From Toxorhynchites rutilus septentrionalis (lineage: Eukaryota > Arthropoda > Insecta > Diptera > Culicidae): a DNA stretch of 64,000 nucleotides. Position numbers and translations under genes: made by a program. Numbering within the stretch: the first letter of the stretch is position 1; every line of letters starts with the position of its first letter. This document shows positions 12,164 to 24,657 of the stretch, one piece after another. The notes under the pieces were generated by a model that did no database searches, had not been told where the DNA came from, and was given only the letters and a program-made list of their open reading frames with translations. The DNA lies in assembly GCF_029784135.1 (NCBI RefSeq), contig NC_073746.1, positions 109,958,661-110,022,660 of the forward strand. The letters run 5' to 3'.

Positions 12164-12428
12164 GTGCTCCCGTGGCCGAGTGGTTAGCGTCATAACTAAC
12201 ATGCCGGGTGTTCGGGTTCGATTCCCTTTCTGGTCGGGGGAATTTTTCGTCAAAGAAATTTCCTCCGACTTGCACTGTGATCACGCGTATTCTAGAGCTT
12301 GCCACTCAGAATGCATTCAAGGCGTGTTATTTGGCATAGAAATCTCAATAAAAATGACGCAAGTAATACTACGTTGAGACGGCGAAGTTCATCTAGGAAC
12401 GTTAGTGCCATTGAAGAAGAAGAAGAAG
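12164..12428 (+). repeat. tRNA-derived SINE with GAA tail
   Basis: A 265-bp SINE. The head is tRNA-like, with a TGGCCGAGTGGTTAGCGTC A box and a GGTTCGATTCCCTTTCTGGT B box, the internal RNA polymerase III promoter. A tRNA-unrelated body follows, and it ends in (GAA)n. It is flanked by a perfect 14-bp target duplication, ATGAATATAAAATT, at 12150-12163 and 12429-12442. The structure fits the mosquito Feilai type (tRNA head, unrelated body, trinucleotide tail), but I assign that name only tentatively. The perfect duplication suggests a recent insertion. Confidence 0.85.
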
Positions 12429-12625
12429 ATGAATATAAAATTAGGTTAATGTCATGAATAAGGTTTCATGTGGGTATGAAAAAATAAAAAAGGGATAAAA
12501 AAAATCACAGGAGGGTTGTGTCCGAGACACGACCGCATAGTTGACGCAGGATTCCGTTAGACTGTCTGTTGATTTTGGATATGTTTCAAGAATTACATCG
12601 TTAAACTCGTTGATAATGATTTGGT

Positions 12626-12641
12626 GGCCCTGAAAAGGGCC
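12626..12641 (-). other. Histone-mRNA-type 3' stem-loop, copy C
   Basis: On the minus strand this reads GGCCCTTTTCAGGGCC: a perfect 6-bp stem with a TTTC loop, flanked by AAAAC before and ACCAAAT after. Length, loop and flanks fit the stem-loop that ends replication-dependent histone mRNAs. No histone coding sequence is adjacent. Confidence 0.7.
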
Positions 12642-13044
12642 GTTTTGTTTCGTTGCTGGGTATTGTTTGTTCACTCCACCAGTGTTTACCGAGTGATTAT
12701 GACAGAAGGATGGTAAACATTCGTTGAATGGTGCATATCAGATAAAAGATATCGCAGTAGAACGATATCTGATGAAAACAGCCCTCTGTGATCCTAGACG
12801 AGATGCCTCCTATGTTATGTATGGATGAAATAAAGAGAAAAAAAACTCCTCAATGTAATATAAGATAATTACCAATACCGAACACAATTATTAATTTTTC
12901 TCATCAGTTGAAACAAGTTTGTTACTAATATAAAGAAAACATATTTGAAATGGAAAAGGTAATTTTCTTTATTAATTTTTAATCTCTGAGTGTTTATTCA
13001 TTCCAATGCGAATTTTAATTGGACTAACAACACCTAATACTATA

Positions 13045-14345
13045 CACTCTGTCCAACTTCTATAAGACCAGGTGATGATCTTGTTGCTTTGTGCCATTAT
13101 AAATAAACAATGCTTCAACTTATATTCTAGTGTGTTGGTATTGGTGACTTCCTTACACTGTATGATTTTCATATGTGTGTGTGGAAGTGCTGAGCGTAAA
13201 CCAAAGGTTTTGTATTTTCCAAGTGTTAAGTTTCTACAAGACCAGTTACATTTTTCCTTTGTTTTAGTTGTTTTGATCAATAAATCTGGAAAATGCCGAA
13301 GGGAAAAGTGCTCACGGAGAGAAAAGAAAGACAAATTGATGCATTTCACCAAGAACATGTTGGTATCAGAGAATTTTCTCGTCGGATTGGACGATCCCAT
13401 TAAGTAGTGCTCAATTTTTTTATGAACCCTCAAGGATACGGTAAGTTCCACGTAAATCGAAGCTCTCTGACCGGGATAAGCGGGAAACAGCTAGTACGGA
13501 TTCGAATACCTCAAAATCGCTTATGCAAATAAAGTATTATTTCAATTTAAATGTTTCTCGGGTGACAATTCGTCAAGTTTAGGTAAAAAAATTCACACAT
13601 AAAGTTGAAGAGGTTAAAGCTCCTCATCTTACACCATTTTACATCGGAAGACGTCTGAGTTCTGCCAAAGCTTACATGAACCGACAATGGGACATGGTAT
13701 GTTGTGACAAATAATGTTTCTAAAAGAAAACATTTGGCTATATACCAAAACGAAAAGTTCTTCGACGTAGAGATTATCTTCACTGACGAAAAAAAGTTCA
13801 ATTAGGATGTCTCGCTGGTTTCGACGGGTACTGGCGTGATTTACGGAAGAAGGAACAGTATTTTTCAAACAGGAATTTTGGTGGAGGCTCGTGCTGGCTT
13901 GGGCGGAATTCTGTGCAACCGAAAGCTCAAGACAGCTTTCATATCATTCAAGGATTACATACATGTTCTGGAATCCTCTCTTATACCGTTTTTGCGTGGA
14001 TATCGTCACAAAAGATCACATTCCAGTAAAACAATGCTACTATTCATATCAGCAAGGAAACTAAACAATGGATGAGGGACCGACCACTTTTTTTTTTGGA
14101 CTGGTTGGCTCACTCTCCAGATTTGATTTTCTGTTGAAAATCTTAGGGGGATCCTTGTACGCAGAATCTACACTGAGGGAAAACGGTACACCATGATTGA
14201 AGAGCTCAAGGTCGCAATTTCGGAAGCATGGAAAATATAGAGAAATTCGTTCAACAGCATTTGGTAAATAGTATTGCAACACAATTTTTCCAGGTTATTA
14301 GCTGAAATGGCAGGGTTGCTAATTATTGATATGAATATTGATAAT
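13045..14345 (+). pseudogene. Tc1-like transposon with ruined transposase
   Basis: The left end, CACTCTGTCCAACTTCTATA, starts directly after a TA (13043-13044) inside family H. An ATG at 13293 begins MPKGKVLTERKERQIDAF, with IREFSRRIGRS (helix-turn-helix) after it, as in Tc1-family transposases. The catalytic domain survives in pieces: IIFTDEKKFN with its Asp (about 13775), ISFKDYIHVLESSLIPFLRG (about 13945-14005) and the tail to about 14270. There are many stops and frameshifts. The right terminal repeat is lost; family H resumes near 14345. Confidence 0.75.
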
Positions 14346-14428
14346 CATTGATATGAAATTTCACGAAGCAACCAACATTCAGTTCCAAATTTAAATTTTA
14401 TTTGCTAGAATTATTCGTATCACTCACC

Positions 14429-14918
14429 TAGTGATCCCCGACAATCGTTCGATTAATCGATTAATCGAATGCTTCCTACAGAAATCAATTATTAATCGAA
14501 CGAATACTGCACAACCAATAATCGAAACGAACGAATAATTTACGTCGATTAATCGATCCAAAGGCAGAGAGAAAAAAACGTACGGCCGCTGCAGTTTTAT
14601 CCTGAAAATCAATCATTATCTTCGACGCTCCATTAAGTTCATGAACGAAGCTCAATGCCGTCAACGCGAATTGAGCTTCGTTTACGACTTTAGGGGAGCG
14701 TAAAAGATAATAATTGATTTTAAGGCGGAACGAACACTTTTTCGATTCCATACGGCTTTCTAGCAAATGAGAAATATTAGTCTAACTAATTATTTCTCTC
14801 AGTGTTGCGATTAATCGATTAATCGATTATTTGGGGCGATTAATCTATCGAATAGCAAACTGCTGAAAACTATTCGATTAGCTGATGAACGATTAATTCC
14901 AAAAATCGGGGATCACTA
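14429..14918. mobile_element. hAT-type MITE with 8-bp target duplication
   Basis: A 490-bp non-coding element. Terminal inverted repeats are TAGTGATCCCCGACAATCG on the left and, complemented, TAGTGATCCCCGATTTTTGG on the right. The 8-bp duplication CACTCACC lies at 14421-14428 and 14919-14926, and the empty site is seen in family H copy B (near 62015). The interior has repeated ATTAATCGATTAATCG palindromes near both ends. TIR form and duplication length indicate mobilisation by a hAT transposase. Confidence 0.88.
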
Positions 14919-15315
14919 CACTCACCTTTCTTGCAATATAAAAATTGCATATATTTGCAATGCCGATTTCCCCCGGGCACCTTGGGTTTTCATGTCTCTT
15001 TTAGGGAACACATTTCGGTAGGAACAAAATTTCCCCCTACTTTCATGTATTTGCAATGCCGATTTCCCCCAGGCAGCTTGGTTTTGATGTCTCTGTTAGG
15101 GACCCCCCGCATGTGTCGTCAATTTCGACCAATCAAAAGTGGGTATTTCCGTTAGAAAATACCGAAATCGACTGACGCAAAAATTTTATCAATCTATCAT
15201 GAAATGATTGAGCAATAAGCGTTTTAAATTTGACATTTTTTACGATGTGCTCGATTTTAGATTTTCAATTTGTACCCAAATATGTTCCCAAAAGACGTAA
15301 TCCTACGTAAAATAA

Positions 15316-18230
15316 TGGATCGCTTACCCTTTCATCATATTTTCAGCTCAAGGGATACAACTTGGAAATAAATAGATTTCCAAAAATATATTAAAAATTA
15401 ATACCGCCAACATCCATAACAATCATCCCAAAGCGACAGCCATCGCTCATCGCTGGGTACTCGTAAAATCCATTCGTCTCAGAAATCAAACAAAAACATG
15501 ACTTTTTTAATCCATTTACTGCGGCGCCTCTGGCTTGTCCCACATTTGCGCGCGCCCATAATTCTCAGCCCTTATCGCTTATCGCGGAGACAAGCCCACT
15601 TTGTAGCGCTCAAAACAAAGTGTCAAATTTGAAACCCCGGCCGTTGTGCCGGGGCCTGTCTACGGTGGTGACACATGCGCTCTTGTGGTAGTTGAGAGCC
15701 TGCCCCCTGGCACTGTCTGGTGGAAGCTACCCTCAAAATATCGGAAGGGCTATCGCTGACTGTGCTGCCATTCGCTTGCCATAAACTTGTGTATTATAGA
15801 TTCAACCTCCGCGATGTGAGGTGTAGTGTTGCACCGAACGGTGTGTCCACCTAGACTGGGTCACCTTGAGAATGCACTCTCAATAGCTGTCGGTGGTCGA
15901 GTCGACCGACAGTGTCTGAGAGTTTTATTCGATCATATGCGCACTCTGTGATAGAGTTTTGCTTTCGTTCGACGGTCGCAATTCGAGATTAAACACTCAC
16001 TAACGAGAACCACTTTCCGAATCGGTTGAGCGGTTGGGCATAGCCATCATCGCGCTGGCAAACTTAACAGTTCTCTGTCAGGCGAAGTGCAACGCGCGAT
16101 TGCCCAACTGGATCTTTCATTGTGCACTCGTTGCTAAACAGTGTTCAACCCATCATCCGTTCTTGAGGTGCTTGAGTGCGAAGAATAAAATTTTTGATCC
16201 TACCTTTGGATTTGGAGAGGCTAGAAGTCGACGTGCCCTTTAACGGTATTTTCAATTGGCCCCTATTACGGCGGGGCTGTCCCTTACGGTACTACCTTCG
16301 GTGGTGGCAGTGTGATCTTTAGCCAGTTGCCATTACGTACCTGAAACGAAAAAAAAAGATATAAAAATAATACTGGGTTAGTGCGGAAGGGACTATGGTT
16401 TATGCTTATGGAGCTCGTCAGAAAGAACTCCATTGTTTATGGCTTTTCGATTGATTAAGCCAGATACCGAAAGGAGCGGGTAGCCATTATGAACTGATTC
16501 GATTTATTGAGCGCGCATACGCGCGCCCATGCGTTACATAATGCTGAGAGAGCCGAGACATGCGGCAGACAAACCGCGGCTTGCAAGTTTGTGATTTCCA
16601 GATTAGAGAAATATGAGGCAATCTCGGAAAACGAAAGCATAAGCCCAAGAATGTGTCCCACCACCAGACAGGAAAGTTCGTATGCCACGTAATTACTCAA
16701 TCAGTTTCCAAGGTGCGTGGGAATTCCGAATTTTTTCCCGTACAACTACCGCTCACTGTCGCAATATGTTATTTGGCTGATGTTTCTCACTTTTTGCAGA
16801 GAACAGTATAATTTCCTCGGCGGTGCATAGCAATAGTGGATTGGCATCCATTCAGCTGTCGGTGGAATGGAATTATCTATTCGTATCACATTCGCAGGAA
16901 AAAGTGTATCACTTGAATTGTGTCCGTGGGGGACGCTTTTATTGGCTACTTACTTGCTTTGTTGAGAAAATTGCATATGATCTTGCAGATCTCTCCTGCA
17001 TTTGGTGTCTGCTGCAGAGCGAGTTGACGCAGTGTGACAATGACAAACGACCGTATTTGCAACCCCTCTACGTGATGAATTTGCACCATAGCTGGGACCA
17101 GAGCGCTGGTTTTTGTTAATGAGGCAGCAATCAGATGCTGGCGGGTTTAGCAATTGCGACAACTGCTTTTTCTTGTCGGGAAGGAAGAAACAGGTGGCCT
17201 CTAATAGGTTTCTGATGTTTATATGGCAAAAAAAGTAGATTGAGTTGTGCACAATATAAGCAAGCGGTCAATGAAGTCTGGCGTATTTGCCATTGAATTA
17301 CAATTTGATTGCGTTCGGACGTTATTCTCAGTCAAATTGTGCGAAATAATTCAGATCGATTTATGTGCGGCATATGCATTGAACGACCGGATGATGTCAG
17401 ATTGCGATGAAGCGGATTAAATTTTTTGTTAAATAATTTTATCACGTACAACTTCCATATCAAGCTTGAACCACCTGGGGTCATTAGATTGAAAGAGGTA
17501 GTCGAGGAATACATTTGTGATCACACATAAAAATAATGACAAAATTGGTGCAAGTGTGGTTCAATTAACGTCTCACGTCTAACTTTTCAAAATATACTCA
17601 TTTGTCAGGTTTACAGCTCTCATCAATCAACGTAGCTGAGATGTATCGATAATGGATTCATAAATTCGATTCATTATTGTCGAAAAAATGTATTAAATGT
17701 ATAATCAGAATTATAAAATGCGTTTGTTTCGGTGATTCGCACACGAAGAATTTGTTCGAATATTTCTAATCCATAAAATTATATAATTCTATGGAAAATC
17801 ATAAGATTATAAATTTATTATATATGTTTTTATAATTCATGAAAAAACCATTTCAGGGAGCTGATCTCGAGGAAATCTTATGCTCAACAGGCTTCCCATG
17901 AGTTCTTCATGAGCGTTTTCTAATTGTTTATCTTTATTTTCATAGAATTTTTAAATGGTATATTCACGAATTATATGCGAATCAAATGTCGATTTTCTGG
18001 GGCGCAAATTTTTATGCTTTTTTAACAAGTAAAAGATGCTGACTAAAAACAATAACAAGTTCGGTCGTTTTTCTCTAACGTTCTCTGATTTTCATATTTT
18101 TATCGCGTAAACTTTATCTTATCGTTAAAAATTTGGTTTAATTTTATCAACATATCATCCGCGAACAAGTTGACTACGGAGTTAAGTTGAATCTGTGCCC
18201 TAGATTCGGTAGATCTCTTATTTCGTGGAT
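15316..18230. other. Long stretch without a recognisable gene
   Basis: About 15600-17150 has mixed composition with GC-rich patches and no long credible frame. The 60-100 codon frames here overlap on both strands and have no domains. It may be single-copy host DNA (intron or regulatory). I cannot support a promoter or exon. Confidence 0.4.
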
Positions 18231-18343
18231 TCTAATCTGCACTGCTACAAGCGGAATACTCTGCCATTATCGTTCTCGAGTTGAGGATAATAGAGTAAAA
18301 GTTTTCCTTTATACTCGTGTGTCTGCGATTTTGAGTTGCGAAT

Positions 18344-19769
18344 ATGGCTAAAAGGTGCGAAGCAAACCCGTGCTTCACAGCGTCCGCATGCAGCAGTAAA
18401 ATTGGATGCTGGAAATGTGAGAAATCGTTCCATCTCAAGTGCGCTGGCATTTCGGGGAACCAACATAAAATCATCCGCGATTGTTCTGGTGCTGTGTGGC
18501 TCTGCCCGTTATGTCTTGATTCGAAAGATTCTGCTGACCGGAATTCACCGACACTGCAGTTAATCTCTGATCGCCTTGCGTCTATTGTCCGGCTCGTTAT
18601 GTCGCAGATAGAGGTGACTCGCTCTCTGTGTCGAGCTTATTGGCAAAATCTGCCGCGTTCTAGTTGCTGCCATCACTCTCCAAAAATTAGCGCTACAAAT
18701 GTTGTAAGCAATTTCGAAGAACAAATCAACAATATCGAATTTAGCAAAATTTTCGATTCATTCGTCGCCGATGCTGATCAACTTGTGGAGAAAACCAGCA
18801 ATAAAAAGAGAAACAGGACCAGTAGTTGCTCTTCAACTCATATAGCAACTTCTAGGATCGGCAAAAGAACGAGAGTTGATGCGTCAGTAGATGCGTCTGA
18901 TTTCAACCCACAGATGACCGCAGCATCATTTACAGTCTCAGAAATAGATAGGAGACATAACATCTCAACAATTGACCAGCGAGAACCCCTACTAGATTCT
19001 ATAGTTGAACATCATCCTACCATCGTTAATGCAGTAGTAACATCATCACAGCCTCTTGGTATAAGACCTCATCGCTCAACACGCTCAGCGGCGTCACCTT
19101 CACCTCGTTCTTGTAATGCAACAGCAACCTACTCCACTAGTAATCCAGAGATAGGCGCACCTGTGCCGGCCTCCTCATCTAGTTTCACAGGTAATTTGCC
19201 CTCTTGTATATGTCCGGCCGAAGCCGGTCGAGATACTACACAACTTATTCGTTCTTCATCGATACCAGATGCAGATCTTAACCAACAACGGACAGCCACT
19301 ACTATCAACACGCTAACCTCTGGAATTAATTCCTGCATGGACAATGGGTCTGGATCACGAAACAACGCAAGTATCCAGCATTCTAGTAACACCGACGCTG
19401 TCTGTATCAGCAACTGTATCTGCAACACCTACCGCTACACTCCCCACGCTCTCCGTTGCTCCGGTCGCTAAACGATCTGATTGGTTTTATTTGACACGAT
19501 TCCTACCAACAGAGACAACTGGAAATATTGCTCTTTATATTTCGAAGAGATGCAGCGTTGAAGCTTCGAAAATTCGGTGCCATAAGTTAATCCGTCAAAA
19601 TAGGGATGATGATATTCCGTTAACTTTCATTTCGTTCAAGTTAAGCGTTCCAGATTCGATAGTAAGCGTAATTTGTTCTAAAAACTTATGGCCCAGAGGT
19701 GTGTCGAAATCACCTTTCTCAAATCGTAAATCATCAACTAATGCAGTGCAACTTTTACCCTCTCGCTAG
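18344..19769 (+). pseudogene. CR1 ORF1 (PHD-finger, nucleic-acid-binding protein), frameshifted
   Basis: The ATG at 18344 opens a 375-codon frame. Residues 5-57 form a PHD-like finger: C5/C10 (or C16), C22-x2-C25, H30-x2-C33, C54-x2-C57, with W52 just before the last pair. A long Ser/Thr-rich region follows. The conserved C-terminal domain (SDWFYLTRFLPTETTGNIAL, then WPRGV near its end) lies in another frame, 19344-19769, so one indel falls between about 19400 and 19471. ORF1 proteins of this clade bind element RNA. This copy would make a protein lacking its C-terminal domain. Confidence 0.8.
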
Positions 19770-19843
19770 GATACTGCTGGCTCTGACCAGCAACTACAAT
19801 CAGTCGCACAACAGAACGCTCAGTCGAGTCAGGCCGTTTTTTT

Positions 19844-21155
19844 ATGCCTTCCTCCCACACCGAAAGCTCCTCAGAAATTGAACTAGGTAGCTCTGTCGTC
19901 ACAACAACACAATCACTTGAGCCCTCAGGCAGATCGCAACCGATTAGTGCGAGCATCGCTGGTATGATTTACGAATTGGTTATCTATTACCAAAATGTCG
20001 GTGGTATGAATTCCACTATTTCTGACTATCTTGAAGCTAGTTCTGATGCTTCTTACGACTTCATTGCACTCACTGAAACATGGCTTAATAGCAACACACT
20101 GTCTAAGCAGATTTTCGGTCTACTTTACAATGTCTACCGACTGGATCGATCTACGATGAACAGTAATAAACTTCATGGAGGTGGAGTCCTTCTGGCCATT
20201 CATTCAAGAATTCATTCTCGTGAATTGCTTCCCCCTAATGGGCCTAAGATTGAGCAGATCTGGGTGACTGTGTCGCTGAGCCTCCACACTATCTTCAGTG
20301 TCGAGAGTGTTGAGAGTTGCTTACGTTCCACCTGACCTCACAAATGATTCATCTGTGATTGAACAACATATTTCATCGTTAATTTGGATTACTGATCAAA
20401 TGAAACCTAAAGACAATATTATCTTGCTGGGTGACTATAATCTACCAGGCATTAAATGGATCCTCAACACATCGAATTATTATCACCCTGATATCCTGCA
20501 TTCGACTATGCACCGCCAGACCGAGTGTCTACTCGACAGTTTTAGCTTCGCTGGACTATGTCAATTGAATGGAATCGTCAATGCAAACAACCGCATACTT
20601 GACTTATGCTTCACCAATACTGAGCTCATTTCAAACACAACAGTGATCGAGTCACCGTTTCCTTTGGTGAAAGTGTGTCATCATCACCCTCCGCTCCTCA
20701 TTTCGTTGCGTGTCTCGCCACCACTCATGTTTGCAAGCACAGCTGAATCGGTCCATCACAACTTCAACAAGGCTGACTTTCTATCAATGAATAGATTTTT
20801 TCTGAACATTGATTGGAACGCCATTTTAGATGCATGTGATGTTGAATCTGGCTCTCTTGCTTTATCGAATGTGTTGCTCTATGCAATTGACCAGTTTGTC
20901 CCGAAGAAAAGAATCCATAATATTCAGCAACCTCCGTGGTCAAATCGTAATCTGAAACATTTGAAAGCAGCGAAGAGATCCGCTTTGAGAAATTTCACTA
21001 GATTTCGCTCGTATTATTGGAAAACCCGTTACGCGCTGGCCAACAGCCATTACAAACGTCTTAACAAAGTTTTATTTGCCAGTTATCAGAACCGCGTGCA
21101 ATCCACTTTAAAATGTAACCCCAAGAGATTTTGGGAATTTGTCAACAAATAATTA
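19844..21155 (+). pseudogene. CR1 ORF2 endonuclease and linker, frameshifted
   Basis: The apurinic-type endonuclease starts in the frame at 19844, with YYQNVGGMN (conserved Asn) and LTETWLN (conserved Glu). The frame shifts near 20300 into 20298-21152, which carries ILLGDYNLPGIKW (conserved Asp) and VCHHHPPLLI (C-terminal motif). The linker ends PKRFWEFVNK at a stop. ORF2 continues in the first frame about 40 bp later, so the two shifts compensate. The endonuclease would nick the target DNA. As it stands this half is broken. Confidence 0.82.
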
Positions 21156-21192
21156 ACCAGAACATCGTCAAAGACGCCTGCCATTAGCTGAA

Positions 21193-22687
21193 ACGTTCTT
21201 CCAACCCTGGATCAGACGGAGTCTCCTCCATTGTTTTGAAAAAGTGTACCGATAGTTTGTCTTACCCACTGAGTCTCCTTTTCAATCTCTCCGTAGATTC
21301 TGGCATATTTCCAGATATATGGAAAAAGGCTTATGTCTTCCCGGTTTTTAAGAAAGGGAGCAAGAAAGAAGTGCAGAACTACAGAGGGATCGCTTGCTTA
21401 TGTGCAATATCTAAGCTACTAGAGCTCATTGTCTTGGATTACATCTCCTACACATGCAAGAGCTATATAGCTGAACAACAACATGGATTTATTTCGAAGC
21501 GATCAACAACTACAAACCTAGTTGTTTACACATCATTTATTGCTCGTGCTCTACAGTCGCGTTATCAAATAGATGCAGTTTACACCGATTTTTCGGCGGC
21601 TTTCGATACCATCAATCACCAGTTAATAATTGCCAAACTTAATCGTCTCGGTTTCAACGGCTCCTTTCTTAAATGGTTGCAATCCTATCTGGTAAATCGA
21701 CAGATGTCTGTTAAAATTGGTGACACTATTTCCAAGACCTTCAGTGTTACTTCGAGTGTTCCCCAAGGAAGTCACTTAGGACCATACATTTTCCTGCTAT
21801 TTCTGAACGACATCAATTTTGTTTTGGATTGTCAAAAATTGTCTTACGCAGACGACTTTAAATTGTACTATTTAATTAATAGTGAAAATGATGCAGCATT
21901 TCTACAGTCGCAAATCGATGCATTTGCATGGTGTGACAAAAATAGAATGATTCTAAACCCCACCAAATGCTCAATTATTTCATTCTCGCGTAAACGCACT
22001 ACAGTCCACTTCAATTACAAGTTGCAGGGCTGTATATTACAACGAGTCAATTGTGTCAAGGACCTAGGAGTTATGCTCGACTCTAGGCTTACATTTCGTG
22101 AGCACATTGCATATATAACGATGAAATCATCCAAAATGCTCGGATTTATGTTTCGTGCAACAAAACACTTCAGGGACATACACTGCATAAAGGCCGTATA
22201 TTGTTCCCTCGTTCGTTCGATACTCGAGTATGCATCAATTGTTTGGTCACCATACTATCAAAACAGCATTCTGCGGCTAGAAGCTATCCAGCGCAAATTC
22301 GTTAAATTTGCTCTACGAAATCTACCTTGGAGTGATCCCAGCAACCTTCCCAGTTACGAACACCGCTGCAGACTCATCGGGCTTGATTCTTTGTGTAATC
22401 GCCGCAACCTTGCCAGAATATGTTTCATTTCCGACTTGATACTGTCGCACATAGACTGTTCAGAGCTTTTACAACTTGTGAACTTTAATATCCAGCAAAG
22501 GAATCTGAGATCTCATAACTTCCTCCAGATACCGTTTTCACGCACGAATTACGGATACTACGAGCCAATGTCAAGTATGTGTCGAGAGTTCAATAGACAC
22601 AGTATTTATTTTGACCTCGGGATATCACGCACATCACTTAGAAAGAGATCCATCTCTTCGATCACAAATACTCCGTCTAGTTATTAA
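21193..22687 (+). pseudogene. CR1 ORF2 reverse transcriptase, catalytic residues intact
   Basis: About 495 codons are uninterrupted. In order they contain SNPGSDGVSSIVLKKC (upstream of the first in-frame start), NYRGIACL, QHGFISKRSTTTNL, AVYTDFSAAFDTINH (first catalytic Asp), VPQGSHLGP, SYADDFKLYY (YADD at 21845-21856), the NPTKC and LGVMLDSRLTF thumb motifs, and a conserved end with RTNYGYYEP. There is no proper ATG at the front. Compared with the usual ORF2, roughly 80 residues between the linker (ends 21152) and SNPGSDG are missing, which indicates an internal deletion. It is the best-preserved retroelement gene here but lies in a dead ORF2. Confidence 0.85.
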
Positions 22688-22772
22688 GTTTTTAATTATA
22701 ATTTAGTACGTAAGCGTCATTTGGGTTCTGTATACCCGTTGATTTGTCGAATAAATAAATAAAAAAAAAAAA

Positions 22773-24382
22773 ATGTTTGTTTTGCGAGCGAATGCGAAGG
22801 TAAATCATGTATTATGCATTCTTTCTTCCAGCTTCGTTTCCATGAATGTTGTATGTAACACAAAATTGCGTGTAATAATTCGTTCTATCTAACAAATTAG
22901 CAAGATGTTAAAGTAATTAGATGCAAGATTTCATGCATCCCTCAAACTTCATGCAAGATTTCATTAGAGCAACGAGGAAAGTGTCACCCATACAGTGATC
23001 GTTCATTAATTAGGAGGAGGCAGCGATAATCATTCGGAGACTTATTGAGATCGGCATTACATCGCATCACAAAAATGAAACGAAATGAAATATTAATATT
23101 CTTCATGACTCATATTCATAATTCCCAATGACTCAATTCCTTCTATGATAATAATAAGAATAAGACAATGGAAATAAATCACAATATCATGATTTCATTT
23201 GTATTTTACCTCAAAATATTACGAAATCGTGGGTATTTTTAATTTCTTCTTTCATTCCTTCCCCATACATTTCCTACTCAATGTAATTAATGACGATATT
23301 TTTTTTTTGTTTACCGATTCACATATACTTCATCTATCATTCCATCCTGTTATATGTCCCGCTGATGTTCATTAATCATTTTCAGTTTTACAGTTGAACT
23401 TCCTGCCAGAAGCTTATTGTCTTTCTTTGTTCGTTACCGTTTGAAGGTTATGAATACATACAACAAACGGCTCTTTTCAGGGCTACTATTTAGAGTTAAA
23501 CTAACCGATTTCTGAGCAACGAGTTGAATTACATTTAAAATAACCAATTGTTCTGAACAGTCCTACGTCAAACTTCCGTCCGTGCCCCTAGGTTCAGACC
23601 CTTCTACTTTTTTTTCCAACAAACCTTTTTTTAAACGGTTGTATTTAAAAAAAAAAAATTTCGGGAAAATAGAAAAATTTGAGGAGAAAAATTCCTAAGG
23701 TCATCTTTTGGTACATTGTTTATATTTCAAGAACAAATGTTATATGATTCTGATGATCTTTTCTAATTGTAAAAAAAACTCTTTCTCTCTCCCTTTCACA
23801 ACTCTTTCTTAGTTGGTGAGGAAATTCTACAACCTCAGAGTCATTAGTAATGACTCTGAGGTTGACTCATTACAGAGTCATCGAGCACTTATAGTATGTA
23901 AATTTAAGTAGCATTTCAAAAGTGAAAAGTTCGAAGTTAGTGTTTTAGGTTTTTCTATTAAAAATAATGGATTGCGGGAATGTTCTCATCGTTTGAACTC
24001 TTAAAAATATTCTAGAGTTTGGGCAACAGTGAAGTGAAAAAAGCAACAGTGAAAAGTGAAGTGAAAAAGCGTAACTATGACATAGGGGAAATCACATACC
24101 GCTACAATCTCCGTTCTTAATATTATAGCTTAACTAATTGTTGATTAAGATATCAAACGGTTTACACTATAAAGAATAAATATAGTACATATTTCATTAA
24201 AAGAAAAAAGTTAAAAAATCGAACATTTTTTAGTGTGGTACTTAGCTTAGAGATAAAGTCAATGATATTTTCATAAAGTTTCATGCGAATAATCCATTTT
24301 TGTGCCGTAGACTTTCAAATTCGTATTCGTCCAAATACATTTCTCATACAGAGTCTCATCGTTTCAATTTTTAACTGCTGCC
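22773..24382. other. Stretch without a recognisable gene
   Basis: AT-rich sequence between the CR1 tail and the hAT locus. It holds a degraded family H hairpin (23469-23484, GGCTCTTTTCAGGGCT) and a perfect palindrome at 23831-23863. Nothing else can be supported. Confidence 0.45.
23831..23863. repeat. Perfect palindrome, 16-bp arms
   Basis: The arm AACCTCAGAGTCATTA is followed by one G and then its exact complement TAATGACTCTGAGGTT. A shorter partial copy of the motif (GACTCATTACAGAGTCA) follows immediately. I cannot say whether it is a MITE remnant or a structural site. Confidence 0.8.
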
Positions 24383-24657
24383 CAGAGTTGCCATCCTTCC
24401 AGTTTTTTATGGATATTGCCAGTTTTTTTTTAAAGTATGCTAGCAAAACAGCCAAAGGCAAAAAATCTTTAGTTTTTCCTAATTTTCACAGTTTTATCCA
24501 GTGTTTTTATACTTTCGGTATTTTCAAGTGTTTTGCTCCCCCAAGCTCTACACTTTTGTGCCCAGACTTGTTTACACTAGAATGTGTTTGCCATAGTATG
24601 ACTCTGTGTGCATTGTGTGAAGTAGTAAGTTTGTTGAAATTCAAACTCTCTTAAGGC

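Larger units (their letters stand above)
12504..15315 (-). repeat. Family H repeat, copy C, interrupted
   Basis: The outer parts match the uninterrupted copy at 61215-62522. One end is CACAGGAGGGTTGTGTCCGA (from 12507), followed by the histone-like hairpin at 12626-12641 and the block up to about 13043. Homology resumes at about 14345-14428, 14927-15170 and up to about 15315 (GACGTAATCCTACGT). The gaps are a Tc1-like insertion (13045-about 14345) and a MITE (14429-14918). It has no coding capacity. Orientation is given so that the hairpin reads GGCCCTTTTCAGGGCC. Confidence 0.75.
18240..22772 (+). mobile_element. CR1-clade non-LTR retrotransposon, nearly full length
   Basis: A LINE of about 4.5 kb in the canonical order: ORF1 with a PHD-type zinc finger, ORF2 with endonuclease then reverse transcriptase, a short 3' UTR and the tail AATAAATAAATAAAAAAAAA (about 22750-22772). 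PHD fingers in ORF1 are a published feature of CR1-like elements. The 5' boundary is uncertain (between about 18180 and 18300), and I could not identify a target duplication. The element is disabled by frameshifts and an internal deletion. Confidence 0.85.

Noticed and set aside
12164..12240. tRNA gene
   Set aside because: A and B boxes are present, but the sequence continues as a SINE body with a GAA tail and a 14-bp target duplication, so it is a tRNA-derived SINE.
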